From assembly GCA_944990035.1 (NCBI GenBank), contig CALYLX010000159.1:1674001-1738000 (forward strand): a stretch of 64,000 bases of DNA. The letters run 5' to 3'. A model generated the notes under the pieces. That model was given only the letters and a program-made list of their open reading frames with translations. It was not told the origin of the DNA and did no database searches. This DNA comes from Clitopilus passeckerianus. Lineage: Eukaryota > Basidiomycota > Agaricomycetes > Agaricales > Entolomataceae. The translations under genes and the position numbers were made by a program. Of the stretch, positions 47,595-61,617 are shown piece by piece; the first letter of the stretch is position 1, and every line of letters begins with the position of its first letter.

Positions 47595-47667
47595 AATTCA
47601 GTTTGAACCTCGTCATATTCCTCAGACAGCCCCGCACATAGGAAGAATGTCAGAGATCGAAGGCTGA
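47551..47667 (+). pseudogene. F-box-like N-terminal remnant
   Basis: From ATG 47551 the sequence reads MILTDPIPVELVGFIIQFEP and RHIPQTAPHIG. This resembles the first half of the F-box of the left-hand array (for example LPLDILLSILIRLEPKHI). No matching second half follows in an obvious way; a possible distant echo of it lies at about 48470-48560. Very short, so low confidence. Confidence 0.25.
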
Positions 47668-47718
47668 ATCCTGCTGGTCGGCATGTGCCCATCACGTATT
47701 TGAGGGCGCTTAACCCGG

Positions 47719-48175
47719 TTAAGGTTGATTCTTGAGAATGACGACGAGGGTTCCAGTGCTCATGCTGAGCTGGAGGTCGACGCTTGGCTCCCTATCAAGT
47801 TCCCAGCCACCCAAGGTCAACGAGTCGAAGCAAGGAAAATTCGGGCTACCACATGCGGAGAAACTCTCTTCCACGATCAATGACGTTGACTTCTTGTTGG
47901 TGTTACAACATTGAACGTTGAACACCTGCGGGTAGGGGGTTGTTGGGCGTAGTGTTATGTTCAGGATTGTGTAGGCGAAGCTGCCGGATGAGTCGAACGA
48001 CATCGTTTCCTTCACCAAGCCCGGTTGTAAAAGGAGGCTCGGCAATTGCTTGATGTTGTACTACGTAGGTTGTCCCGATATGAAAATGCATTTCCATTCC
48101 CATCCCTGCTAACCGCCGATATTGGGCCTGGGAGCCTTTGCGAAGCTTGATTACCAGCCCAAAAAGCCGTTCCAT
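47719..48175 (-). pseudogene. Beta-rich coding remnant in two frames
   Basis: The segment 48175-about 48030 reads MERLFGLVIKLRKGSQAQ and MEMHFHIGTTYVVQHQA; one base out of frame it continues as LPSLLLQPGLVKETMSFDSS, FAYTILNITLRPTTPYPQVF and a Cys-rich end to 47719. The frame change near 48030-48045 has no splice signals. It looks like a damaged gene, family unknown. Confidence 0.3.
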
Positions 48176-49744
48176 CCGTCAAGGACTTTTCCTCAACGAG
48201 CCCATTCGTGCAATCACCTGAGAAGAAAGGTGACCTAATCGAGAACCCAACAGGCTACTCCTCAGTAGGTGGCCAGACATAGTGGCTTCAAGGTCGTAAG
48301 AGTAACGACTCGGTGGATTTCGATTCGCGAAAACCATCCTAGGCCAATGGTGGAAATACATTTTGAAGAGAAAGAGTGAATGGGTAGCTGCGACAGAATG
48401 CAGATGTGATCGCGGGTAGCGGTGGTCTTGAGATTGGACGGTGCGTAAACCTGTCGACGTTCAAGGTATCCTTAAGTTCGTCAGGGCGAGGTGGGGCAAG
48501 TTACACACCCAAGAAAATATCTTCTGGCAGGCGTGTATGAGGTTGGGGAGCGCTGGCTGCGAAGGTATGAAGGATCGGTGTTGCTGTTTGAGATCGGGAA
48601 GACAAGGCAAAGGATTATATGTTCGCGGATGACCTCGAGTGCTTGCGCAACATACATTTACAAAGGTGATCGTCCCCGTAGAGTAATCTCAGCTTTGACG
48701 ACAGGCTGATGGAAGGTCCTTTGTAGAGAGCACGCCGCGTTGTGGAACGACGGTCTTGTCAAGAGTCAACGATGGCGGAGGCCAATCCGAGCGTATTTGG
48801 GTCAACGGGATCTACATGGATCATGAGCTGAAGAAAATCCCGACAGCTAGCATGAAGATGCGAGTGACTAAATCAAGGGGAGACGAGGAGCGTTACTCAA
48901 AGAGTTGAGGGGGCTCTTCCGCTCGCACATCTTGTCCACTAGCAGCACGATCTCCTCATTGTAGAGGGGTGGTATGAATACTAAACACATGGTCTTTCTC
49001 TACTTTCGGGCTAGATTCGGAAACTCCCTGTAGCAGAGCCTCTAAGCGAGTTCAGCATTGACTCCTCGAAACAGAAATTTGGCTCGCCTTTTGCAGGCGA
49101 ACTTGAGGCCAGACTAGTGACCATAGTGTTCATTGTACGAGGAGCGGCTTAAACACGACTTTGTCCGTGTCTAGCCATATATGAAAGCGCTCGCAGCTTG
49201 TTCACTTTGTCAAAAAAAGCAACGCGTCGCAAATCAGTCCTGGACCTTGCACTCACAATGCATGTCCTGTAGATCTAACACTCACAATAGCTCATGACAC
49301 CTGCTAATATCCGGCCCGCCATCCCTTGGCGGAGCAATCAGAGATGCTTATAAGTCTGTACCGTAGGTGGTAAAAATCTATCCCCTGTCGTTACATGGCA
49401 GCTGCTCCTGGTTTGCCAGGGTTTGCCTCATCGTCGAGTCGAAGTGAAATCTCGGAAGTTGTGGCTGTGCAAAGTGATCCGCAAAAAGCCCAAGAGCCCA
49501 GTTCATCCAAAGTTCATCGATGAGGACGTAGATTAAGAAGGGGTTCATCATTCCAGAAATAAATAATATTTTACATTCAATTAAAGATATTATACCCGTA
49601 GTTTTCCCGATTGCTATCCCTCGCCAAAGACTCCTAATTAAATTGCTACTTAAAGTTGGCACGGCCGTCGGCCGCTCAGCGCTGTCAGAGGCTGGTATCC
49701 CTGGTTGGTGGTGTCACTAACATGTCTTCTGAGCATTAAGCAAA
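48176..49744. other. Intergenic with an AT-rich island
   Basis: No gene recognised. A strikingly AT-rich piece lies at about 49555-49650, immediately beyond the stop of the F-box gene at 49745. It encodes only a short hydrophobic frame on minus. It differs in composition from everything around it and may be an insertion. Confidence 0.4.
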
Positions 49745-50812
49745 TTATCCAATGAGTCGGGGTAGTAAAGTACTCACCACGCCTGCCAGAGCAATCTCCA
49801 CCGAGAGCAGATTGTGAAGAGTCACTCTGCTTTGACTCAAAACGTCAGCGACCAATCTCGCTAAGCTCGAATTTGCGGGAACGCAAATTTTCTGCAAAGT
49901 TGGCAAGTTTGATTCCAGGAATGATAGCAGGCAGGGAACGTTTGGATAGGTCGGTACCGGCGGGATATGTTCCCACAGGAATGTGAAAGACCCGAGTCGA
50001 GATATCGTTCCTATTTCGCCAAGTAGCGAGAACGGATCTAGTTGAGGCGCGGACCATACAATGTCGAGATGGTCAAGTTGATCTGCTAAAGAGCAGATAA
50101 ATGTTGAGAGGCGAAGCGACTGAGTTGTGTATTCGGTTTCAGGCATGGAATCGTGTGCTGCGATGCGGAGATCCAATTTCCTGACATTTGGAATTTGGCT
50201 GGTGATGGGTAGGCAATCGTCGAGTTTTGACAAGGTCGCGTCGATTGTTAGGGAGACCATATTGGCCCCGAAGGTGTCCAGAGCAGAGGACATGAAGCTT
50301 TGGAAAGCTTTACGATTGTAGAATGCTCCCCTCGTAACGGATAGTGAGGTCACTTCCGTGAGAAGGCGGACACCTTTGACCGCAAGCTCATCGGAAGCTA
50401 CTCTCCGCTGTAAGAGCTGGTCTTCATCATGGCTTGGCCCAAATAACGAGTCTGTCAGACAGGTCAGCAGTCCGCTGAGGCCTTGAGAGCCTTCAACTGA
50501 TTTGAGGGAATAAGCAAGAAAGCTTGCTCGTCCAACGGCAACTGATCGAGCCCGCCGGGCAATATTCTGGTCCCTATAGGTGGTCGGTCAGTAAGCATAA
50601 CACAGGTAAGGGAATAGTGCATGAACTTACCCGACACGAGTGAGCAACAGTTCAGTCTCCTTTGTATATTCAAAATTCCATCGTCTGTAGCGCTGATCTA
50701 GCGATAGGTCGAGGAACACCCGATTGAGGCCGCCGAGTGCAGTGAGTTGCCCCTGCGTCAAGAAGCTGGCTATGTGGCGCCAGAGTTCCTCGGGAAGGGG
50801 AACAGCTACCAT
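49745..50812 (-). CDS. F-box protein, short, possibly C-terminally truncated
   Basis: Two exons joined by a 57-nt intron (gtaagt...tatag) give about 335 residues. It starts MVAVPLPEELWRHIASFLTQ, a clear F-box, then GGLNRVFLDLSLDQRYRRW. The second part is leucine-rich: VRLLTEVTSLSVTRG, PNVRKLDLRIAAHD, DHLDIVWSAPQLDPF, LSFLESNLPTLQKICV. It stops at VVSTLLPRLIG, shorter than most mushroom F-box/LRR proteins. A gtgagt donor just before the stop suggests that a further exon once followed, where the AT-rich island now lies. Presumed SCF adaptor. Confidence 0.65.
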
Positions 50813-51807
50813 GCTTTGCTAGAGATGATAGGGGGATGTGCGATACAGTCAGAAGCGCTGGCTTCATCCCAATAACTATTATATACATGCAAGACATACC
50901 AAGTTTCAGCTTCAACAGGCAAGCCGACGCAACGCACTGAACATGCATATCGAACTGCCAATCTCCTATTCATCACCGCCTAATCGAGATCTCTTTCTTG
51001 CACGACCGTCACAGTGTCGGGTCTTGATTTATCTTTACTCCGTTTCTCCGCATGAGCATTAGGCAAGAAGACCGTTCCAGCATATGACCGATAAGTGAAA
51101 GTGACCATGCTTTAGCCATCAAAGGTCCAGGCTCTGTACTCTAGAGCCAGGTCTACAGGTCTGCATTCCAGCACGTCGTCGTGTTAAGGTCCAAGTCTCG
51201 TATTCAGTAAAATGCAGAATATAGCACAGTGTAGCGAAAGACACCCAAGCAAGGTAATGTTATGGTTGAAGAAGGCTGACAGGTGGCAGTGCCGAGAGAA
51301 TATGCTTAGCGGGCCCTTGCCCCACAGTACAACGCCGTAGGGTACCTGGCCAGAAATGTATGGTACGGAAGGGTACGGACTTGAATTGAAGGGCAAAATC
51401 ATCGAGCTATGGCGTCAGAACCGGATGGTATAATAGTTTCGGCTTCTGATAATAAGAATAACATTACAACCACATGTCTAAAGTCCAAATGTGCGTATAA
51501 TAATACAATGTGACGATGAAATCCGATGCAAAGGCGAAAGCGTGTCGAAAGCAAATCAAGAGTTTTTCTATCCAGATAATAGGAGTGACGTTTCCACTAG
51601 CGCCGTACGCGCTTGACATCCCCACCCTCACTCATCTCCAAGGGCCTGAGGGGTTGCCGCTGTCCAAAGCTGCCATTGGTATTATTTGCATGTGAGAGAC
51701 CCATGCCAGCGCCTTTATAACCCGACGCCCCGGATGACGACCTTGTTTACCGGATTTCCGATTAGCTATTTTTTAATAAAGACAGGCATAACTCTGCTTA
51801 CATTGCG
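50813..51807. other. Intergenic between F-box gene and RAD52
   Basis: Promoter side of the F-box gene and 3' side of RAD52. Only short frames; no RNA gene or repeat recognised. Confidence 0.4.
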
Positions 51808-53755
51808 TCAGATGGCCGCTTCTGTCCAATCGCGGAGGTAGAGTGGTGATTCTGAAGTGCGGATGACATCCCCTGCTGGTTTAGCTGCTTCGCATTCTGG
51901 AGGTTCAGCATCAGTAGATGCACCAGCAGACAGGTCACTCGTGCCACTCACCATCCCAGGCGGGAAATTGAACCCACCCATGGAAGGTGTAGTGGGCCGC
52001 TGCTGGGCCGCGCTCGTAGATGATGAGCCGGAAGCAGCCGTCGGGGCAAACGAAGCTCGAGTTGAGGTCGCACCGCCGTGATTGGCAGCAATAGCACCTT
52101 GTGCGCCCATAACATTGGATCGACTCGTGGGTACAGAATGTACATGAGAGGCAGGTGCAGGATTAGGCCGCGAAGCAGGTACCATGCTAGTGCCTGACAG
52201 TCGAGGTTGCTGCTGGGCATCAGCGCGACTCTGTGCGGGTATCCTGGATGAGTTTCCTGCGTTTAAATCCCCCGGCAGCCGTGGCTCCTTCTGTAGGTCT
52301 TCCCTGGTGGTAGAAAGATCAGATGGACTTCTCCCTCCCAAGCCTTCGGATGGGTCGATGGGTCGTCCCAAGTCCTCCTCATCGTCTTCGCCTCCAATAG
52401 GCCTCCCTAAATCCGCTGTAATGTCTCCTTCACCCATATCGACATTTGCTAGGAACGCATCGTCGTCGGAGTAGAAGTGGAAGGAGTCCTCAAAATCGTC
52501 AAGCAACGTGTCTTCTGTATCCATCTTGGCTGGAGCTGGGGGCTCAGTCTTGGGCTCGGGGATATTCTGCGGTGGAACCATTGCTCGATTAGAAGCGTTG
52601 GCAGAGCCTGCAGTGGTAGACCGTTGGTCGGTTGTTGATGTGTTTTTGGCGGGAGGATTCATGTGGGGAGTGGTGTTGGCGTCGGTATTCGCCAATCTGG
52701 AGGAGCTGGTCCCGCTCGCCGCGTTCACCTCCGACTGCATATGTTTCGGAATGGGGCCGGGAGGCTTAGTTTGAGCTGGGGCAGATTGCCTTTGTTGCTC
52801 CTGTGGAGGTCTCGACGGCGTTGCATTAGCATTCATGTTGACCTTTGGAGCAGAACCCGATTCATCAAAGGACATGCAACCGGATAGCATCGAAACGTCG
52901 GGCTTCTTCTCTGCGAATTCGGGGCGGCGATACAGTTCACTTTTGTCAAACTTGGGCTGCACAAAAACATCCAATGAGCCCACTCAATTGTGTATTCCTC
53001 CATACTCAGTAGTAGCTTACCTGTGGTATGTTGATTTTGATGACTTCCTTCGTATATGACTTGTCGTAGAGACAATTTCCAAGAAGGTTGCCGAAGTTGC
53101 GGAGAGCTCGTTTTAATCCATCAGTGACGGCTTCCTTCTTGCACTGGACGACGATTAAATTGATTAGACATTGTATAGACCGACAGCCAACCGAACATAC
53201 CTTATCGAGAGCAGCCCCTTTACTCTTAGAGTTCTCCAGCATGCCATATCCAACATCCTCGTGGAAGACACCATCTCGCAATGTAACACGAATCACCGCC
53301 GTTGTACCCACGTTGTACTTCTTCGTCTCCTGATTGAAGTCCACGAAGTCAGTGGTGAGGGTGACAATGCTTGAGCTCCACCCATTGAAGCCGAAAACTT
53401 CATTCGCGAGGTTTATGATTTTCCAGCCTTCTGCGTATGTGAGTTTTGTTGTACCTCCTGGACCTGGCCTCTGAGAGATGAATTCCGGCCCAAGTTTCTG
53501 GTTGAGCTTTGCTTGGAGTTGAGCAATTTTCAATGTCGTTTGCTCAGAAACTTCAGGGCTGAACATGGGCATCGACATGTTCGACATATTCGCTCCGAAG
53601 GAGGTGTCACCCATAGAGAAACTCCTTCCAGCTGGTGTTCCATGCATTTGTGGGTTGAACGACATTGCTCCGCTAGTTATTAATGTTGGACCTTCAGACC
53701 AGGATTGTTGTGCGTTATAAGAATCAAGTAAATGTCCACTGAAAGCGCCGGCCAT
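51808..53755 (-). CDS. RAD52: RAD52/Rad22 homologous-recombination mediator
   Basis: Anneals single strands and loads Rad51 during double-strand-break repair in the nucleus. The conserved DNA-binding domain reads LNQKLGPEFISQRPGPGG, KLTYAEGWKIINLANEVFGF, GWSSSIVTLTTDFVD, YNVGTTAVIRVTLRDG, HEDVGYGMLENSKSKGAALD, then after an intron CKKEAVTDGLKRALRNFGNL and GNCLYDKSYTKEVIKI. The second intron precedes PKFDKSELYRRPEF. The long C-terminal half is disordered, rich in Pro, Ser, Ala and Gln, with acidic patches (DDFEDSFHFYSDDDAF); in yeast this half binds RPA and Rad51. Three exons, about 600 residues. ATG 53755 is the first in frame; MSFNPQMHG 30 codons later is an alternative start. Confidence 0.95.
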
Positions 53756-54118
53756 TAAGCTTATAAGAAAGCTGTTATATCCAAGAACGATGGGCAGCGG
53801 CACTGAATCAGGTCCTCATGAGGATAGTTGGTGAAGGTATGCCGGGTCCGTAATTTGTTGTTGACGAATCGCGTTCGACGCGCCTGTGTAAATGTGTCTA
53901 AACACAGTCATGTGACTACCAAAGTACCTCAGCACAGCCACAAGGATACCTGACATGATTTCACGGATTCTGGCAAACGGTGAAAAGTCCTCCATCAACA
54001 GGACCAGACAGTCAAGCAAAGATGTCTCATGGTAATGTGTAAAAGATCGTAAGATTATCCCTAGCGAAGATAAATAGAACGAAGAGGCGACAAGCGACAA
54101 CCAAAAATGAGGGAAAAT
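53756..54118. other. RAD52 upstream spacer
   Basis: 363 bp between the RAD52 start and the SEC62 stop; both genes are on the minus strand. No gene recognised. Confidence 0.4.
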
Positions 54119-55069
54119 CTATGCATCCTCATCCTCCACCTCCTCAACTTTTGCTGAGCGACTCCTTGGACGCGAGTCCGAGTCGTCTTGCACTTCCACT
54201 ATAGAAGCACCACCACCATTGGTCGAGACAGGTGCGGTTTCCTTGCCCTTTCCCTTCTTGTCAACCTTCTCTCCCTTTTCGCTCTTCTTTTTCTTGGACT
54301 TCTTCTTGGGAAGGTCCCACTCCCACAGAGGGATGAAGGAGTCAACCTAGAGAAAGCTACACGTTAGTAGGTGTGCTATGAGTTCATGGAATATAACGCA
54401 CAAAACCGACGTCTGCGAATAGTTGAGGGAATATCCAGATTCCGGGGCTGGCCACAACAACAGTGATAACGTAGAATATAAGGCGGATGATGGCAATAAT
54501 GAAAAAGAGACCAATAAGGCCGAGCATGCCGATACTAAGATACCAGACGCCCAGACGCATGGTCGGCGGCCAGAGTGGGAACATCACACCAGCAAGCATG
54601 ACTGCAACCATAGCTGCACCGCCCGCATAGGTCGTCCATTGTGAGCCTTCAAAGAACCAAGCGTAGTACTCGTCGGGTGCAAACATTTGTTGGGGGATGA
54701 TTTGAAGGTTTTTGGGTGAGGACGAGGAAGTGCCGGAAGGTCCACCACGTTCCACCCGGAGGAAGAAGGCGAAGGCGTTAACAGCCTGGAGGATAGCCAC
54801 TGCCTGACTCTCATCGGTCACAGCAGGAACATTCTTTTGCTTTTTGTAAGCGGGTGAAAGGAGTGCTTTGACAGCGGATTTGCCTGAAAAACGTGGTCAG
54901 AATGAATGAGCCTGGACTGCCCGGAAGTGGCCAAAGGAAAGTTACCTTTGAAGTAGTCAAGGCGTTTGCCATTTAGCGCGCCAACACGGGCTTTCATGCC
55001 TGAGCTACTGCCTCTCAGGAACTGGGCAACATTTCTAATTGCAGGGGGTGCCTTTACTTGCTGCTCCAT
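54119..55069 (-). CDS. SEC62: Translocation protein SEC62
   Basis: An endoplasmic-reticulum membrane subunit of the post-translational Sec61/Sec62/Sec63 translocon. It begins MEQQVKAPPAIRNVAQFLRG, then SGMKARVGALNGKRLDYFKG, the conserved AVTDESQAVAILQAVNAFAF and DEYYAWFFEGSQ. Two membrane segments follow (AAMVAVMLAGVMFPLWPPTM and LGLIGLFFIIAIIRLIFYVI), then GIWIFPQLFADVGFVDSFIP and a cytosolic tail that is first Lys-rich (KKKSKKKKSEKGEK) and then acidic (VEEVEDEDA). About 280 residues in three exons. Length and topology fit the fungal family. Confidence 0.94.
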
Positions 55070-57964
55070 GGTGTACTTCCACGTTCAGGGACCTTGGCAA
55101 TATAATCGGTTTCAACGAGTGACCAAGAGTAGAGAGAACCAGAAACTTGTTCTGTTCAAATTGCCGTAGGGCACCGGCTTGGTTGGGATGGCAGGACCTA
55201 CGGGATGGAGGTTGGAGGTTGAATGCAAGTGGGCTAAATGTCGGCCCAATCGGACACGTCACAGCGTGAACAGCTTGCAGGAAATCTGCACAGCCACCCT
55301 TGTGTTGGCTTGGGGGCTTCTGCTTCAAATAAGAACAAATCTCAAACTCATCGGTCCGGAGATCCGTTGATCACACTGGCCCCTTTTGGGCTGCAAATGG
55401 GCATGGCAACTTCGCTATGGAGACTTGAAGGCTAAAGTATGTACAATGTGCACCCCCTGAAGATCTCAATTGAAATTACAGACTCAGGAGGAAATCAAGG
55501 GCGATCGATTCTAAGGCTTGAGGCAGGAAAACACTACTGCACCCAAACTTGAAGCCTTGATTGTAGCCAAGCTAACATTTTCTCTCTCCTCGCGCTCAGG
55601 TATTCTTCTAACCTATACTTAACAGATAGAAGAATAAGTCATATTGTCAATCAAACAAACCTTTCCGTTCGCATCTACTGCTGGTCTGAAGCAACCAGGT
55701 CGTCGTTCCCTTGTTCGTTCCAGTCTTCAAGTTGGTTCCAGTTGCATTTATGGTGCTACCTACCGTGGCTCAGGTACAAGCCCTGCTTTCGTCCGCAACG
55801 TCAGCTGGGATCAAACAACACGATAGAGATCTGTTAAACTGCATGTAGTTGGCAGTTGAAACGAGGTAATGTGCTGAAGGCCAACACCTCTCGAACACGA
55901 TGGGTGTCAAGTGTTTGAGAGGGTTACCTGACAAACCCCCCTGAGAACAGACGTGATATTCCTCCAATATACACCTAACTTCACTTGTGATTCTCCGTTG
56001 GCCCCTGATTATCAGTAATAGTCCACATACGAGGCACACCATATGTCTAGTGGCTGCCAAGTTGCATCGCGATGCAGGGCAGGAGGCTAAGACCCTGTTC
56101 TCGGCATTAGTAGATGTACGGAGGATGTAGCACTTCAGTCCAGAGGAACAGAGATAGCCCAATATCACCACATGACGAAACTGAAAGTATATCTTCTCCA
56201 GAAGGCCCAGTTTCACCATGGACATCCCTCCAATCATTCATGATAACTCATGATGGTGATGGAATCATGGTTGTACACTCGTCGCTAGCAGGACAATCAG
56301 GCGTAGCGTGCTCCGAGTCTCTTCAATCGAAGCAATGGGCTATCAGCTCCATCCAGCGCGATCTCCAGTGCTGGGCGAACGAGCAAACTGGAGTTCAGGC
56401 TAATCTACATGAAGCACGAAGCAGGACCGTTTGATGTACATCGTCAAGACAAGTACAGAAGCAGAAAGCATGTTTCATTCCTAGTAGTACGCATGAATTT
56501 CAAATGGGAAAGCAGTAGTATCATGGGATGGAGTAAGGTTTGGGGAGATGAAGAACTTCACGAAGGAAATTCCTTGGGTTTCGGTAACCTGCTGGACGGG
56601 AAAAGCGCTGATCCTTCCGTTTTCGGAGAAGGCGACGTTAAACTGCGGACAATCGTCGTTCAGGTATAAGCATAGTTGCCAGCCTACGGAAGGAAATAGA
56701 GTGTTCACCACGGCTGTAGTGAAGGTCGATAACAAGGCTATGCTCGTCGACAACCTTTAATTGGCAGTCGTCCGTTGAATACCTGGATTCCGCCAGCATC
56801 CTGTGTTTATCTTCTAATTGACTGTTCATCACGGCCTGTCATCCCATTCACGACGAACGAACACCTGGGGGTGGGCAAGTGGAGGAATCCATAATGATGA
56901 AGTTGTCTACTCAGGTTTCAGTGGCTATTGGGTGCACTGAAGAAAGGACCCAAAGACTTGGTACCGGTCGGTGGCCTTTCCCCGGACGCCTCCACATGAT
57001 CACGCAGTGATGGACCAGGGCGCAACCGAGCATGGAGGAAATTTTGGAGATGGAGAAATTCGAAACTGTGAAGAAGTGTTCGTCCAGTGATAATTTGAGG
57101 AAGCCGGTGGACGGCAGGCAACAGACGAAGTACCTCTGGCGCCACCGGAGTAGGAGGAAAATGTGATGATGGCGGAAAGGTAGCCTCAGGGATGGCTGGG
57201 CTTAACTGGGTCCACCTGCAAACATTCCGCAGCCTTGTTTTCCTTTGTCCAAGGAATAGGAAGAAGTTCAATGGCAGGCGGTCGCAGGCGGGACATTACC
57301 CACGAACGTTCTCTGGGATCCCATACAGTGGACCCAGGGCCGAAGGGACAACTTGAGCAGTTTCGAGGATAAGAGCATCGTCATAGAGGCTAACGGCACC
57401 CTCCCAAAGCGAAGTGACGACATTCCCAAGGAATCCACTACATCGATTCGTATCGTTGAGAACAACCGCAAAGAAGTGATGAAAATGAATGATCGAGCAG
57501 GCAACTAATGAGATGTGGCAGATGCTATGGAACCCGTCGTGGTCCTGCTGGTTTCGTCTGTCCAGGAAATGATGTTGTCGACAAACGCAAAGGTATATGT
57601 TTGCCTGATAAGCGGAACTGCGATGAACACATGACTGTAAATCGCTGTAGATTGGCAATCTCGACAGACGGGATCGGTTGGTTGGCAGGGAACTTGTATA
57701 ATTCTGTGTCCCGCTATCATTGCCATGGAGAACAAAAGCCGTTACCTAGGCGAAACGTTTGGTAAAGGTTAAGGATCCTGGTATAATAAGGACAATGGTC
57801 ATCGTGGGTTTTCCGAAGTCTTCCATAGGAAAGCTTTGTTGTTCCTAGAGCGGCCTTTTGTATTGTTGTGATCCCGTCCTTTATAGTCGCCGGTCCCTGT
57901 TGACTCTCGCCATTCCTTCCGTCCTCCATCCTCATCCTCAACGTCAACACCGACGTCGACTACA
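55070..57964. other. 2.9 kb without a gene I can support
   Basis: Contains the SEC62 promoter on the left and the MAP kinase promoter on the right. Between them are only short frames. The most protein-like are on minus at 56753-56481 (VVNTLFPSVGWQLCLYLNDD) and 57735-57268, where hydrophobic pieces in two frames (HVFIAVPLIRQTYTFAFVDN; NVVTSLWEGAVSLYDDALIL) might be exons of a small membrane protein. I could not chain them through splice sites and recognise no family. Confidence 0.35.
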
Positions 57965-59518
<1,554 letters not shown>

Positions 59519-60353
59519 AAGACATACTTCTAGTCGTCCATTCATTTTCAGGTAAGCGTGATATAACGGGTGTAATTAGTTATGATGATGCTGAAGAGAT
59601 ATCCATTTAAATAGTCCACAACTACCTCAAGTGCGCAACGCCACATTCCAAGAAACCAAGCGAGATGATCTCAGATGAACAACCATCCTCTCCATTATCG
59701 ACCCTTTCCCTCGCTATCGAAGACCACCCCAACTTCCGGTCCTATCAATAACTGTACTATACACTCTGCTACTTCTGGACACCCAGCCGAGACAGCGCCT
59801 GTCTGTGAGCTAATACGCTCCTATCTGTTGCTTTCGTTTCCATCTCCATTTCTGTATTCTTGGGATCACATGTCGTACATGTTGGGCAGCTCGCGCGTTG
59901 AGCTTTCTGCTTACCTCTTCACCAGCCACTTATCGTGGTCTAAATCACACACACACATCAGGTTATGTATGTGTCCGTACATATTCCTGCCATTACAATT
60001 ATCTTCGATTTCTTCGCCATCTTGTTTATACGCTGTACTCACACCTTTCGAACTTCTAATAACATACCAAACATCGGACTCTGTTGTGCGTTACTTTCTA
60101 CGGGCGATCCTATGGGAGTTACATACGCAAAAATGGCTCGTGGTGGATCCTTGGGAGTCGGGGAACCGAGGAACGGGAACTACATCATCGTTGGCATGGA
60201 TTAGGCTCACAGGCGCCTGCAGGCGCTCCCTATGCATTGGTTCCATGCAAATCAACGCTGACGCTGCGGTACTAGGATCCCAAAATTTCAATTGTGCAGT
60301 CTAGCAACTTGTTCTATATGACCCGAAGGAGAAGTGTGAAGGCAGCAGGGCGT
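59519..60353. other. 3' region between MAPK and wax synthase
   Basis: Convergent spacer, T- and C-rich, likely the MAP kinase 3' UTR. A 209-residue plus-strand frame (59675-60304) has no motif and biased composition; I regard it as chance. Confidence 0.45.
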
Positions 60354-61617
60354 TCAATTCAATAACTGCGACATTGCGGTAAATAGCTGGTTGAATAAGT
60401 ACATCGGCACACCCGCGTAGCCCGATTTTACCCACCAGTCCAGGGCCGTGGACGATGACCAGACAAACCAACACCAAACCCAGACATAACCTATCCATCC
60501 CCAAATAGCGGGGCTGAACTGCCGAGCGATAGATGTGTCATGTAAGATTTCAAGTACGTATTCTTCAGCAAGAAGTATGACCGGTTGGAGGAGGAAAAAC
60601 GTCATGGGGCGGGAGGAGGACGGTGTGCAGAGGTGGAGCGCACCAGAGAACATGAATACAAGCACGCCATAGATGTTCCGGGAGAACTTGGTGCCTGATT
60701 GAAGATGGGGGATTTGCTTGATGCAGAAGTTACTGAAGGAAAATGCAATCTAACCAGCAGGGACAGTTAGTCTGAAATACTGAAAAATCGAAAATACGGA
60801 GAATAACGCACTCGACGCAACATTTGGTGCCATGTATACCTTGACGTAGGAGATAATAAGTTCACAAGAAACGTCATATTCTTCCGACCGCTTACCTCCA
60901 GAATCGACGGACAGTGTATGCATGGCTGAAGCTACCAAACATCAGCGGCCAGCTGCGAGGTTCGGACCATCCCATTGCGACGGCAACAAGCCCTGGGCCG
61001 ATGTTGCCGCAGATGGATAAGAAGGTCATAAACTGAGCGGTAAATAGCATGTTTGACCAGCAGCGTTGGGACATGGTTTGTTGTGAAAACGATGGCGCAT
61101 CTCTTCGGAACCAGGGGTCAGTAGCCATTACAGAGGAGGACACGTATAGGGTGATGAGGCTGAGAATGAGGGACCTCATTCGGGAAAAGAGGAACGCTCT
61201 GCGTGACTCCGTCCCTCGAAAGAGCAGGGGGTCTGCCTCGGTCCAACTACCATGCTTCCAGCCGACACCGCGGCAAGAAAGACAGAGGTGGAATGCCCAC
61301 TGGAGTCTCTTCATGTATGACTGGGTGGCGATGGGCTTGTCGGCATCAACACCCTTTGCTCCTGGTTGTATCTGCTGAATGTCACGTTGCACATCGGATA
61401 GCAGGAGATAGTCCACTGCAGTTGCGAGAACGACATTGTTGAATCCTGCAGCTAACTGGCTCGGACTGTGCGTTTGTGAGGCGTATATCGCGCCTGCGAT
61501 AGGTATAAGGAATGCAGGACGGAGCTTCCGTGATCGGGTGGCAATACCAGCAGTGGAAAGGAAGTAACAGCCAAGGAAGGTGAAGTAGCCTGGGTGAATC
61601 TGCTTTAGGATATCCAT
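60354..61617 (-). CDS. Wax-synthase-like membrane O-acyltransferase, copy B (intact)
   Basis: The same family as 32163-33372: presumed acyl-CoA:alcohol O-acyltransferase with many membrane helices. It starts MDILKQIHPGYFTFLGCYFL at 61617. Conserved blocks: HSPSQLAAGFNNVVLATAVD, GVGWKHGSWTEADPLLFRGT, GWSEPRSWPLMFGSFSHAYT. An intron then splits FWR from YTWHQMLRR, which carries the presumed catalytic His, and another intron precedes IAFSFSNF. The C-terminus reads WVKSGYAGVPMYLFNQLFTA. Unlike copy A it keeps the intron inside the catalytic motif. Divergent from reductase copy B, 617 bp between starts. Confidence 0.85.

Noticed and set aside
51857..52887. Several plus-strand open frames
   Set aside because: Antisense of the low-complexity C-terminal half of RAD52.
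59675..60304. 209-residue open frame on plus
   Set aside because: Lies in the MAP kinase 3' region, has no domain and a biased composition, and overlaps the end of the acyltransferase spacer.
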